Below are positions 41,045-49,249 of a stretch of DNA of 64,000 nt, piece after piece. The stretch is from positions 1,903,501-1,967,500 of the forward strand of contig NZ_JADALJ010000001.1 in NCBI RefSeq assembly GCF_014876185.1. Direction: 5' to 3'. The notes under the pieces are model-generated. The model was given only the letters and a program-made list of their open reading frames with translations. It ran no database searches and was not told the origin of the DNA. Origin of the DNA: Rufibacter sp. LB8 (GTDB taxonomy: Bacteria > Bacteroidota > Bacteroidia > Cytophagales > Hymenobacteraceae). The translations under genes and the position numbers were made by a program. Numbering within the stretch: the stretch's first letter is position 1; each line of letters starts with the position of its first letter.

Positions 41045-43507
41045 ATGAAACATCCGCTTTCCCTTTTTCTTCTGTGTTGCGCAAGTTTTCTTTTCTCGTT
41101 CCAGGCTTCGGCCCAGGGCAAAGTCACCGGTAAATTGCAAGATGCCACTTCCAAGCAGCCCATTGGCTACGCCACGGCGGCGTTGCTGGCCTTGCCAGAT
41201 TCCACCATCACGGCCAGCGCGCTGGTGGAAGGCGACGGCAGTTTTACTTTGGCTCCGGTGGCAGTGGGCCGCTATGCTTTGAAAATATCGTTTGTGGGGT
41301 ATGTGACCCGCGTGGTGCCTAATGTACAGGTAACCGCCGCCGCGCCCAACGTAAACCTAGGGTTAATTGGTTTGCGCATGTCCAGCACGCAGCTCAAAGC
41401 CGTGGAAGTGGTAGGCCAGCGCGCGCAGGTAGAATATGGTCTGGATAGACGTGTGTATAATGTGAGCCAGGACCTTTCTACCGTGGGCGGAACGGCGGTA
41501 GATGTGATGCAGAACGTGCCCAGCGTGACCGTGGACCAGGAAGGCACCGTGAGCATGCGCGGCACCAGCAACATCACCATTTTGATTGACGGGAAGCCAT
41601 CGGCAATCGCCGGTTTGGGCTTGGACCAGATTCCGGCCAGCACCATTGAACGCGTGGAAGTGATCACCAACCCCAGCAGCAAATATGACCCAAGCGGCAC
41701 GGGCGGCGTGCTGAACATCATCTTAAAGAAAGAGAAACAGCGCGGGCTCAACGGCGTGGCGTCTTTGAACGTGGGCCTGAATGAACGCTACAATTCGTCT
41801 TTGAACCTCAACTACCGCTTTGGCAAATTGAACGTGTTCACCAATTATGATTTCCGGCAAGATTACCGTGAAGGCAAAGGCAGCTCCAACCGGGCGAATT
41901 TTCAGACGGAAGACGCCATTAATTACCAACAGGTAGAATCTGAGAACAACCGCACCAACAGCAGCCACAACATCCGGTTCGGGGCCGATTACCAGCTGAC
42001 TGATTTGCAAAGTATTACCGGTTCTGTGCTGTACCGCCGGGGCCGCAATGAAAACGAAGGCAATACATTTTACCGCTTCCTGGGCCGCAATGAAGGCTTA
42101 GACAGCACGTCCACCAGAAATGTACTGGGCTCTGAGACCCGCAACCTCTGGGAATATTCCCTGGGCTACCGCAAAACTTTTGCGCAGGCGGGCCGTGAAC
42201 TCACCGCCGATGCCGTCTTCAACGTGGAACAGGAACCCGGCCAGGACGAATTCAGTCAGTATTTCTATTTGCAAGATGGATCGCCCAGCAGGTTCAGGCC
42301 TGTGGTGTTCCAGCGCAACCGCAACCTGGAGCAGGAACGCGAAGGCTCTCTGCAGGTAGATTACGTGCAGCCCTTCAGTGAGAAAGGCAAATGGGAAGCC
42401 GGCTACCGCAGCACCTATGAACGCAGCGATGAAGACGTGCAAGCCACTGACTTTAGCCGTGAGAGCAACACCTTTGAGAACAATATTGGCCGCACCAACC
42501 GCTTTGTCTATGATGAATGGGTGCACGCCGTGTACGGAAACTACGGCAACGCTCTGGGCAAACTAAGCTACCAACTGGGCGCGCGCGTGGAGCAGACCAA
42601 CATTACCGCCAACCAGATCACCCAGAAACAAAAGAACAAACGAGATTACCTCAACGTCTTCCCCAGCGTGTTCCTGACCTATGCTTTCTCTGAGGAGCAG
42701 AAAATACAGACCAGCTACAGCCGTCGCATTGACCGGCCTGGCACCCGCCAACTCAACCCCTTCCGGGACATCTCTGACCTGTACAATGTGCGCCAGGGAA
42801 ATCCTGACCTGGACCCCGAGTTTATTGATGCCCTGGAAGTGAATTACCTGCATTTCTGGGAACGCACCACGGCTACCGTGGCTGTTTTCTACCGCCAAAT
42901 GACCGACATTGTGCAGCCCATCAGGCAGTTATTGGACGTTGACGGAAACGAGCGCCAAGCCACGCTCACCACGTTCCAGAACATTGCCAGCGGCCGCTCT
43001 TACGGCATGGAATTGACAGGAACCCTGGATGCTTCTACCTGGCTTAAACTTAACGCCAATGCCTCGGCGTTTAATTACTACATCAACGGCTCTGAGCAAG
43101 GTTTGGCTTCCAACAGCCGCTTCAGCTGGACCAGCCGCCTGAACGCCAATTTCAAACTTCCCTTTAAAACCGAGGTGCAGCTTTCTGCCAATTACCGCTC
43201 CCCTATTGTGACAGTGCAAGGCGAACGGTCGGCGTTTTTCTTTACCGGGTTGAGCGCCCGCAAAGAGATTCTGAACGGCAAGGGCAACATCATCTTAAGA
43301 GTGCAGGACATCTTCAACACCATGCGTTTTGACTCAGAGACCTTTGGTGAAGGTTTCAGGGAAAGCAGCCGCTACAAACCGCAGAGCCAGTTGGTATTTG
43401 TGGGCTTCAGCTACCGGTTTGGCAACAACAACGCCCAGAAACGCGAAGAAGGCAACAAAGACGGCGAGATTCCTGCCGGGCCAGAGCGCGAAGGGGGTCA
43501 GTATTAA
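41045..43507 (+). CDS. TonB-dependent outer-membrane receptor with N-terminal carboxypeptidase-like domain
   Basis: 820 residues from the ATG at 41045 (MKHPLSLFLLCCASFLFSF), which starts a signal peptide ending ASAQ; 41000 would add a non-signal extension. After the signal come a carboxypeptidase-D-like beta domain (GKVTGKLQDATSKQPIGYA), a plug (NVPSVTVDQEG, VEVITNPSSKYDPSGTGGVLN) and a 22-strand barrel (OMP_b-brl_3 type). No SusD-like partner follows, so it is not a classic polysaccharide-utilisation pair. The ligand could be a siderophore, peptide or other large molecule; unknown. Confidence 0.92.
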   Translation: MKHPLSLFLLCCASFLFSFQASAQGKVTGKLQDATSKQPIGYATAALLALPDSTITASALVEGDGSFTLAPVAVGRYALKISFVGYVTRVVPNVQVTAAAPNVNLGLIGLRMSSTQLKAVEVVGQRAQVEYGLDRRVYNVSQDLSTVGGTAVDVMQNVPSVTVDQEGTVSMRGTSNITILIDGKPSAIAGLGLDQIPASTIERVEVITNPSSKYDPSGTGGVLNIILKKEKQRGLNGVASLNVGLNERYNSSLNLNYRFGKLNVFTNYDFRQDYREGKGSSNRANFQTEDAINYQQVESENNRTNSSHNIRFGADYQLTDLQSITGSVLYRRGRNENEGNTFYRFLGRNEGLDSTSTRNVLGSETRNLWEYSLGYRKTFAQAGRELTADAVFNVEQEPGQDEFSQYFYLQDGSPSRFRPVVFQRNRNLEQEREGSLQVDYVQPFSEKGKWEAGYRSTYERSDEDVQATDFSRESNTFENNIGRTNRFVYDEWVHAVYGNYGNALGKLSYQLGARVEQTNITANQITQKQKNKRDYLNVFPSVFLTYAFSEEQKIQTSYSRRIDRPGTRQLNPFRDISDLYNVRQGNPDLDPEFIDALEVNYLHFWERTTATVAVFYRQMTDIVQPIRQLLDVDGNERQATLTTFQNIASGRSYGMELTGTLDASTWLKLNANASAFNYYINGSEQGLASNSRFSWTSRLNANFKLPFKTEVQLSANYRSPIVTVQGERSAFFFTGLSARKEILNGKGNIILRVQDIFNTMRFDSETFGEGFRESSRYKPQSQLVFVGFSYRFGNNNAQKREEGNKDGEIPAGPEREGGQY

Positions 43508-43524
43508 TTCAGCAGCAACCCCAT

Positions 43525-43560
43525 AAAAAAAGCCTGACACGTATGCGTCAGGCTTTTTTT
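43525..43560. terminator. Bidirectional terminator between TonB receptor and glycine-zipper gene
   Basis: AAAAAAAGCCTGACAC / GCGTCAGGCTTTTTTT hairpin over GTAT; near-perfect. Serves both converging genes. Confidence 0.9.
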
Positions 43561-43577
43561 ATGAATAAGTTTTCTGG

Positions 43578-43868
43578 TTAGTTTTTATAGGCGCGGTAGC
43601 GTTTGGGGTCTTTTTTCTTGTCTTTCTTTCTTCCAACGGCACCACCAGCCACAGTCCCGGCCACCCCGCCAATCACAGCGCCTTTTCCGCCGCCAATTAC
43701 GGCTCCGGCCGCGGCACCACCAGCACCGCCCAAGACAGCGCCTTTCGCTTTTTTACTCCAGCCCTTCTTTTCTTTCTTCTTGGTGTCCTGGGCCTGGGTT
43801 TCATTCGCGGCGCCGCCCAGCATGAAAACCGAGCAGAGCATTACTAAGGATATCTTCAGATTTTTCAT
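43578..43868 (-). CDS. Small exported glycine-zipper protein
   Basis: 96 residues from the ATG at 43868 (MKNLKISLVML...). A signal peptide ends around TQAQ; a KKKEKKGWSKKAKG basic part is followed by a Gly-zipper (GAVLGGAGGAAAGAVIGGGKGAVIGGVAG) and a Lys-rich tail. Gly-zipper proteins of this YMGG type sit in or on the outer membrane. An ATG two codons further up is also possible. Confidence 0.75.
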   Translation of the reverse strand: MKNLKISLVMLCSVFMLGGAANETQAQDTKKKEKKGWSKKAKGAVLGGAGGAAAGAVIGGGKGAVIGGVAGTVAGGAVGRKKDKKKDPKRYRAYKN

Positions 43869-43970
43869 AGCCATACAAGTTAGGTTCTGCGGTTTATACG
43901 ATATGAACCACCCCAAAAACTTGCACGATTACAGGAGATGCATTGAACAGGAAAGCAACGGGCAGAAATT

Positions 43971-44010
43971 CCGTTTTCGGGCTCATTTCCAGAAATGAGC
44001 CCGAAAACGG
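43971..44010. repeat. 40-bp intergenic palindrome, copy 21
   Basis: Canonical CCGTTTTCGGGCTCATTTC / GAAATGAGCCCGAAAACGG, 8 bp past the stop at 44018 (minus strand). Confidence 0.95.
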
Positions 44011-44017
44011 AAAAAAC

Positions 44018-44272
44018 TCAGGTGAATTTTACTTTGATGATAGTAGTAAGGTAGTCGTAGATTTCGGTGACTTCCTTGTCATACAGAAAGATATTGTAGG
44101 CGTCTGTATCTACCTTGCTCACGCGGCAACCGTTCTCCACCATCTGGAACACCACCTCACGGATGCGCAGCGGGTGACCCGCCAGGTTCAGCATACAGGT
44201 GGCGTCCTGGGCTTCCACCAGCAGGAAAAGGTGGTGCAGATCGTCATCTGAGAATTGGGTTTGTTCTAGCAT
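44018..44272 (-). CDS. Small protein of unknown function
   Basis: 84 residues, acidic N-terminus (MLEQTQFSDDDLHHLFLLVEAQ), two cysteines (ATCMLNL, ENGCRV). No signal or membrane segment. Followed by a canonical palindrome. The reading is clean but the family is not recognised. Confidence 0.6.
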   Translation of the reverse strand: MLEQTQFSDDDLHHLFLLVEAQDATCMLNLAGHPLRIREVVFQMVENGCRVSKVDTDAYNIFLYDKEVTEIYDYLTTIIKVKFT

Positions 44273-44345
44273 GCCACAGGCTTTTTACGGTCTTCCGGTT
44301 AAGCATTTTCAAAGCAGCGCCGCCATTCACATACGCGGGCTGGTC

Positions 44346-45233
44346 TTAATTAGATGTTTTCTTGGGTTTGCTCACCAGGTACACGCCGCCAAAAATCATG
44401 GCCGCGTACAGGGCCTTCTGCCAGGTGAACACATCGGCGCCCAGCCAAACGGCAATAATGATGGCCACCAGCGGTTGCAGGTAAATGTACACGCCCACCA
44501 GCGCCGGACTGGCGGTTTTCATAGCCCACACGTTGAGCAAGTACGCCAAAATAGTCATACCGATGATCACAAACGCGATGGCCGCCCAGATAGAAACTGG
44601 GAATGTAGCATAGTCTGGACTCAGCACGTCTTGCCAGCCGAACGGAATCACGCCCACCGCGCCCACCAGAAAAATGCGGCTCACCACCGTAATGGCCTGG
44701 TATTTCTTCATGAGGGGTTTGGCCAGCACCAGAAATACCCCAAAACTGATGGCATTGAGCAGAATCAGAATATCGCCCCAGGTGTTGCCCTGCGCGTTGC
44801 CGGCCTTGCCCGAGATCAACAGCATGGCGCCCAGCCCGGCCAGCAGAATGCCCGCCATTCTAAACACTTTCAACCGTTCCTTGAGCAGATAGGCCGACAT
44901 CAGGACCACCACTACCGGCGACACCGTCTGGATCAATGACGCATTTATGGGCGAAGTAAGGTTGAGGCCGCTGAAAAAGGACAGTTGGTTGAGCATGATG
45001 CCAAAGATGCCGCACAAAATAATTCGGCCCCAGTCCTGGCGGCTCTCCACTTTCTCCTTCACCACAAACAGAGACATGGCCCCGAAGAACAGCACCGCGC
45101 TTACCGCCCTGATCACAATCAACCCGAACGGCTGCACGTACGTGGGCATGATCTCCTTGGCAATGCTGTAATTGGCCCCGTAAATAAGGGAAACCGTCAA
45201 GAGCGCGCCGTGTACCTTTACCTGTTGGTTCAT
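44346..45233 (-). CDS. EamA/DMT-family exporter
   Basis: 295-residue inner-membrane protein with ten helices in two five-helix EamA repeats; start MNQQVKVHGALLTVSLIYGANYSIAKE, PVVVVLMSAYLLKERL and PLVAIIIAVWLG in the repeats. DMT exporters move amino acids, nucleosides or drugs out; the substrate here is unknown. The gene lies 73 bp from the small protein at 44018-44272, on the same strand. Confidence 0.92.
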   Translation of the reverse strand: MNQQVKVHGALLTVSLIYGANYSIAKEIMPTYVQPFGLIVIRAVSAVLFFGAMSLFVVKEKVESRQDWGRIILCGIFGIMLNQLSFFSGLNLTSPINASLIQTVSPVVVVLMSAYLLKERLKVFRMAGILLAGLGAMLLISGKAGNAQGNTWGDILILLNAISFGVFLVLAKPLMKKYQAITVVSRIFLVGAVGVIPFGWQDVLSPDYATFPVSIWAAIAFVIIGMTILAYLLNVWAMKTASPALVGVYIYLQPLVAIIIAVWLGADVFTWQKALYAAMIFGGVYLVSKPKKTSN

Positions 45234-45278
45234 GCCGCAAAGGTAATTGACAGGCCGGCAGTGTTGCTACACATATTT

Positions 45279-45318
45279 CCGTTTTTGGGCTCGTTTCTGA
45301 AAATGATGCCGAAAACAG
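45279..45318. repeat. 40-bp intergenic palindrome, copy 22
   Basis: CCGTTTTTGGGCTCGTTTC and GAAAATGAtGCCGAAAACaG; upstream of the EamA gene. Confidence 0.8.
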
Positions 45319-45489
45319 TAAATTGATGATGTTTGATGGTTGGTTGTTTTGCAACGAGCCGCACTTTCACCTTGGCTTGTCCCCTGGCAAACCAGCCGGG
45401 ATTGGCAATTGTCCGGCTATCTTTTCGGTCTGTCAGGGGACAAACCGAGGAAGAGCAGTACGTTTTTCTCTTTTTTTGTTCCACCCGCC

Positions 45490-45560
45490 TATGGCACGGA
45501 TTTACTTCCGTGACTTGTTGAAGAGCTTTTTATAAGACGCGGAAGTAAATCCGCGCCATA
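45490..45560. repeat. Inverted-repeat element with TATGGCACGGATTTACTTCC arms
   Basis: Arms 45490-45512 and 45538-45560 are 23-bp inverted copies with two mismatches. No ORF. Sits next to the three-hairpin element in the 45234-46017 gap. Confidence 0.75.
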
Positions 45561-45563
45561 GAG

Positions 45564-45680
45564 GGCAAGTTTAGCGCTAGCGTAACTTGTGGTAAAAAAC
45601 TGGGTCAGTTTATCAACTGACGTAAGTTTATAAACTTACAACTTGTAAAACCACAAGTTACACTAACGCTAAACTTGCGG
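45564..45680. repeat. Three-hairpin repeat element, copy 2
   Basis: Outer arms 45564-45593 and 45650-45680 (GGCAAGTTTAGCGcTAGCGTAACTTGTGG and complement). Two inner hairpins: GTCAGTT/AACTGAC (45604-45621) and a perfect GTAAGTTTATAAACTTAC (45622-45639). Same plan as 23955-24067, different inner sequences. Confidence 0.8.
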
Positions 45681-45693
45681 TAGAGAAAGACAT

Positions 45694-45733
45694 CCGTTTT
45701 CGGGCTCATTTCTGAAAATGAGCCCGAAAACGG
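45694..45733. repeat. 40-bp intergenic palindrome, copy 23
   Basis: Canonical CCGTTTTCGGGCTCATTTC / GAAAATGAGCCCGAAAACGG, 285 bp before purF. The rest of the gap up to 46017 is the purF leader, with a small hairpin (GGAAACCA/TGGTTTCC) at 45976-45999 and no recognised riboswitch. Confidence 0.93.
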
Positions 45734-46017
45734 AAAAGTAAGAAAAGATAAAGCGAAGTAAGAGACAAGTAGCTGCCAGCAGAAACATAAGAAAGATAGG
45801 CTGGCCTGGCAGAAGTATAAAGTTTCAAATTAAGAAGGAGTGCGCATCTCAGAACCGCTGCCAACCTAAGCCACAACCGTAATTTTAAATGGGTTTTCCC
45901 TTGGGTGCGTACGTATTTTTAACCTTACTTTGTATTCCCGTTGGGTGCTTCCCGCAGAGGCGCACTGGGAGTCACGGAAACCATAAAATTGTGGTTTCCT
46001 GCCTAAATTGATCTACC

Positions 46018-47910
46018 ATGAGTGATGCCATCAAGCATGAATGCGGAATTGCCCTGGTCAGGCTCCGCAAGCCCCTTTCGTATTACGCCCAGAAATACGG
46101 AACCCCCATGTACGGTATACAGAAGATGTACCTGCTTATGGAGAAACAGCACAACCGGGGGCAAGACGGCGCGGGTTTCGCCAGCATAAAAATCACCGCC
46201 AAGCCCGGCACCGAGTACATTGCCCGCTACCGCTCCGTCAAGACCAAGGCCATTGACGCCATCTTCGGGAAGATGAGTGACAAATACAACAAATGCCGCC
46301 GGCACAATCCCTCCAACTCCAGTGACATTTCTTGGCTGCAGGAACAGCTTCCGTTTTTAGGCGATGTCTATTTGGGTCACTTGCGTTACGGCACTCACGG
46401 TGAGAACAGCGTAGACAACTGCCACCCCATGCTGCGCGAGAACAACTGGCGCAACAGAAGCCTGGCCGTGGCCGGTAACTTCAACATGACCAACGTAGAC
46501 GAGCTCTTCAACGTGCTCACCAACCTGGGCCAACACCCCAAGCAAAAAATTGACACCGTCACAGTTCTGGAAAAAATCGGTCACTTCCTGGACGAGGAAA
46601 ACCAACGCCTCTTTGACTACTACAAACCTGACCACAGCAACCAGGAAATCACCCATTTAATAGAGGAAAACCTGGACTTGCAACGCGTGCTGCGCCGGGC
46701 CTGCAAAGACTTTGACGGCGGCTATGCCATGGCGGGCCTCACCGGCTACGGTGCTGCTTTTGTGGTGCGCGACCCCTCGGGCATTAGACCGGCCTATTAT
46801 TACATGGATGACGAAGTGGTGGTCATTGCCTCAGAGAAACCTGCCATTAAAACCGCATTTGGCATTGAGTACAGCCAAATCAAAGAGATTACGCCGGGCC
46901 ATGCCCTGATCATTGGCAAAAACGGCGAGGCCGAAGAAAAAGAAGTATTGCCCGCCCTGGAGAAGAAATCCTGCAGCTTTGAGCGCATTTATTTCTCCCG
47001 CGGCAATGACCCCGAGATTTACCAGGAACGCAAACGCCTGGGCAAAATCTTGTGCCCCACCATTCTGGAAGCGGTCAATTATGACCTGGAGAACACCGTT
47101 TTCTCCTACATTCCCAACACCGCTGAGACTTCATTTTTGGGCATGATGGAAGGCGTGGAAGATTACCTGCGCACGTACCGCCGGAAAGCCTTAAAAGAAG
47201 AAAACCTCAGTGACGAGAAACTAGACAACATTCTTTCGTTTAAACCGCGCATTGAAAAACTGGTCATCAAAGACGCAAAGCTGCGCACTTTTATCTCTGA
47301 TGATTCTTCCAGAGATGACTTGGTGGCCCACGTCTATGACACTACCTATGAAGTGGTGAAAAAAGGCGTGGACACCGTGGTGGTGATTGATGACTCTATT
47401 GTGCGCGGCACTACGCTGGAGAAAAGCATCATCAGAATGCTGGACCGCCTGCAGCCCAAGAAAATCATAGTAGTTTCCTGCGCCCCGCAAATACGCTACC
47501 CAGACTGCTACGGCATTGACATGTCTAAAATGAAGGAGTTTGTCGCATTTAGAGCTATGATGGGCTTGCTCAAGGACCAGGGCAAACAAGACCTGGCCAA
47601 GGAAGTCTACCAGAAATGTCTGGCAGGTTTGGCCTCCGGCGAAGCCCGCACCCACAACTTTGTGCAGGAACTCTACAGCGAATTCACTCCCGAGCAGATC
47701 AGCGCCAAAGTGGCCCAGATTGTGAAAGCCTCTGATGTGAAAGCCGAAGTGGAAGTGATTTTCCAGACCATTGAAGGCCTGCATGAAGCCTGCCCCAACC
47801 ACATAGGCGACTGGTACTTCACGGGCAACTACCCTACGCCCGGCGGCATGAAAGTGGTGAACCGCGCCTTCGTGAATTTCATGGAAAACAAAGAAGGCCG
47901 CGCATATTAA
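46018..47910 (+). CDS. Amidophosphoribosyltransferase-type protein, long Bacteroidota form
   Basis: 630 residues, about 130 longer than ordinary PurF. The glutaminase half begins MSDAIKHECGIALVR; Cys9 in ECG aligns with the nucleophile exposed by propeptide removal. HLRYGTHG, GNFNMTN and DPSGIRPAYYY match the NTN-hydrolase. The PRTase half has the PRPP loop VVVIDDSIVRGTT. The first step of purine synthesis is its expected reaction, but Bacteroidota usually also have a shorter PurF, so the role of this long paralogue is uncertain. Insertions after about residue 90 and around 400-450 account for the length. Confidence 0.85.
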   Translation: MSDAIKHECGIALVRLRKPLSYYAQKYGTPMYGIQKMYLLMEKQHNRGQDGAGFASIKITAKPGTEYIARYRSVKTKAIDAIFGKMSDKYNKCRRHNPSNSSDISWLQEQLPFLGDVYLGHLRYGTHGENSVDNCHPMLRENNWRNRSLAVAGNFNMTNVDELFNVLTNLGQHPKQKIDTVTVLEKIGHFLDEENQRLFDYYKPDHSNQEITHLIEENLDLQRVLRRACKDFDGGYAMAGLTGYGAAFVVRDPSGIRPAYYYMDDEVVVIASEKPAIKTAFGIEYSQIKEITPGHALIIGKNGEAEEKEVLPALEKKSCSFERIYFSRGNDPEIYQERKRLGKILCPTILEAVNYDLENTVFSYIPNTAETSFLGMMEGVEDYLRTYRRKALKEENLSDEKLDNILSFKPRIEKLVIKDAKLRTFISDDSSRDDLVAHVYDTTYEVVKKGVDTVVVIDDSIVRGTTLEKSIIRMLDRLQPKKIIVVSCAPQIRYPDCYGIDMSKMKEFVAFRAMMGLLKDQGKQDLAKEVYQKCLAGLASGEARTHNFVQELYSEFTPEQISAKVAQIVKASDVKAEVEVIFQTIEGLHEACPNHIGDWYFTGNYPTPGGMKVVNRAFVNFMENKEGRAY

Positions 47911-47930
47911 ACGCTCAGCATATAGTATAA

Positions 47931-47976
47931 AACGCCAAGGGCGCGATGGTCTGACCGTCGCGCCCTTGGCGTTTTT
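47931..47976 (+). terminator. Long GC-rich terminator after purF-like gene
   Basis: AACGCCAAGGGCGCGA pairs with TCGCGCCCTTGGCGTT, then a T-run; the T-run is shared with the start of palindrome copy 24. Confidence 0.88.
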
Positions 47977-48008
47977 GGCTTCGTTTTCAGAAATGAGCCC
48001 GAAAACGG
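47969..48008. repeat. 40-bp intergenic palindrome, copy 24
   Basis: GCGTTTTTGGcTTCGTTTT and GAAATGAGCCcGAAAACGG, between converging genes, overlapping the end of the terminator. Confidence 0.85.
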
Positions 48009-48016
48009 AAATACAC

Positions 48017-48442
48017 TTACCTGACCGCCAGAATTTGAGGCGTATGCTGCTTCTTCCGGTTCAAAAAAAGTAGTGATGTCGCTGTTATAAAGAAAGCCGT
48101 TTCGGTGTACAGCCATTGGGTTCCAAAAGTACCCAAGGCGCCTTCGGTGAACATGGTGATGAGTCGTGACAGGGCATAGAAACCCCAGAGCAAGCACAGA
48201 AAAGACAGGCCTTTCCTGACATCGGTGAGCATGAGGTACACCAAGGAGATGGTGAGGGTGAGGCCCACGCCGCCATATACACCCCTGATGGAGCTGTAGG
48301 CATCTGTGTTTCCCAGTTTCACCTGCACCAGATCCATGACAGCTTGCGGGTTGGCAAAGGCCATCACGCTCACAGATAATAAACTCAAGGCCGATAAAAG
48401 AATGAAGCCCTGGGCGGCTAGTTTTGATTTTTGCTTTTTCAT
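48017..48442 (-). CDS. DUF4345-like four-helix membrane protein
   Basis: 141 residues from the ATG at 48442 (MKKQKSKLAAQGFILLSAL). Four hydrophobic segments; TDAYSSIRGVYGGVGLTL is the conserved family-like loop. It is 73 bp downstream of the Crp-type regulator and separated from it by a perfect 16-bp palindrome, so the regulator probably controls it. Function unknown. Confidence 0.78.
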   Translation of the reverse strand: MKKQKSKLAAQGFILLSALSLLSVSVMAFANPQAVMDLVQVKLGNTDAYSSIRGVYGGVGLTLTISLVYLMLTDVRKGLSFLCLLWGFYALSRLITMFTEGALGTFGTQWLYTETAFFITATSLLFLNRKKQHTPQILAVR

Positions 48443-48496
48443 AATGGGGTTGCCTTTAATGATAAAGCAAAGGTGGAGCAACGCCCGCGCAAAAAT

Positions 48497-48512
48497 CTTG
48501 GTAATTACCAAG
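48497..48512. promoter_or_regulatory. 16-bp perfect palindrome, operator candidate
   Basis: CTTGGTAATTACCAAG begins 3 bp after the regulator stop codon and ends 54 bp before the DUF4345-like ATG. It has no T-run so is unlikely to be a terminator. The symmetry suits a dimeric regulator. Confidence 0.55.
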
Positions 48513-48515
48513 GTT

Positions 48516-49103
48516 TTACAATTTCACCTTGTTGAGCAACTTACTGAAATTGGTGGCCTCTATGCCCAGGTAATTTGCCAGGTATTTATGCGGCACCAAT
48601 TGCAAAATATGCGGGCTGCGGGTGAGCAGTTTCCTGAATTTATCCTCTGAGGAATACGCCTGCAACTCCACCAAGCGCTCTAACACGCCAGAAAGGCTGT
48701 GGGCCAAACCACTTCTCAAGAAAGCATTGATGGCCAGTGACGTTTCTGCCAAAGGCTGCAGATCTGCGTAAGAAATTCGGAGGAAACTACTGGCGCTCAG
48801 CGTTTCATAAAAATACGCAGAAGGCTTTTGCAATAGAAAGGCGTCCAGTACCCCACCGAAGTTTGAGGGGTAAGTAAACGTCAAGGTTGCCTCGCGCTCC
48901 TGTTCATCCAGGGCATAGATTCTTTGAACGCCCTCTAAGATGAAATACAGGTATTTCTCTGGGTCACCGGCCACCGTTAATGGCTGTTTTCTAGCTGCGT
49001 TAAAAGGCTTCCAAAGCGCCGAGAAAGCCGCCCAATCTTCTTCTGACAAGGGATAAAGGCCCGATACAGCCAGCCGTAAGCGTTCCAGCGGATCAACGTT
49101 CAT
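48516..49103 (-). CDS. Crp/Fnr-family transcriptional regulator
   Basis: 195 residues. The cyclic-nucleotide-like beta roll (about 20-110) reads GDPEKYLYFILEGVQRIY and VLDAFLLQKPSAYFYETLS; a C-terminal helix-turn-helix (HKYLANYLGIEATNFSKLLNKV) follows. Ligand unknown; many Bacteroidota members lack the cAMP residues. First gene before the DUF4345-like gene. Confidence 0.88.
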   Translation of the reverse strand: MNVDPLERLRLAVSGLYPLSEEDWAAFSALWKPFNAARKQPLTVAGDPEKYLYFILEGVQRIYALDEQEREATLTFTYPSNFGGVLDAFLLQKPSAYFYETLSASSFLRISYADLQPLAETSLAINAFLRSGLAHSLSGVLERLVELQAYSSEDKFRKLLTRSPHILQLVPHKYLANYLGIEATNFSKLLNKVKL

Positions 49104-49206
49104 GCCTTAAAAATAAGCGAAACTCTACCGCAAACAAAAACAGCAGGAACTAGCCTTAGATAAGACGGTTCCTGCTGTTTCACAGATAGAGGTCAGATTT
49201 CTATTT

Positions 49207-49246
49207 CCGTTTTCGGGCTCATTTCTGGAAATGAGCCCGAAAACAG
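49207..49246. repeat. 40-bp intergenic palindrome, copy 25
   Basis: CCGTTTTCGGGCTCATTTC and GGAAATGAGCCCGAAAACaG, 3 bp past the type IX cargo gene stop. Confidence 0.93.
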
Positions 49247-49249
49247 AAA

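Noticed and set aside
45734-46017. Purine or PRPP riboswitch upstream of the purF-like gene
   Set aside because: Only a small hairpin (GGAAACCA/TGGTTTCC) is visible; none of the known purine/PRPP aptamer core motifs was identified.
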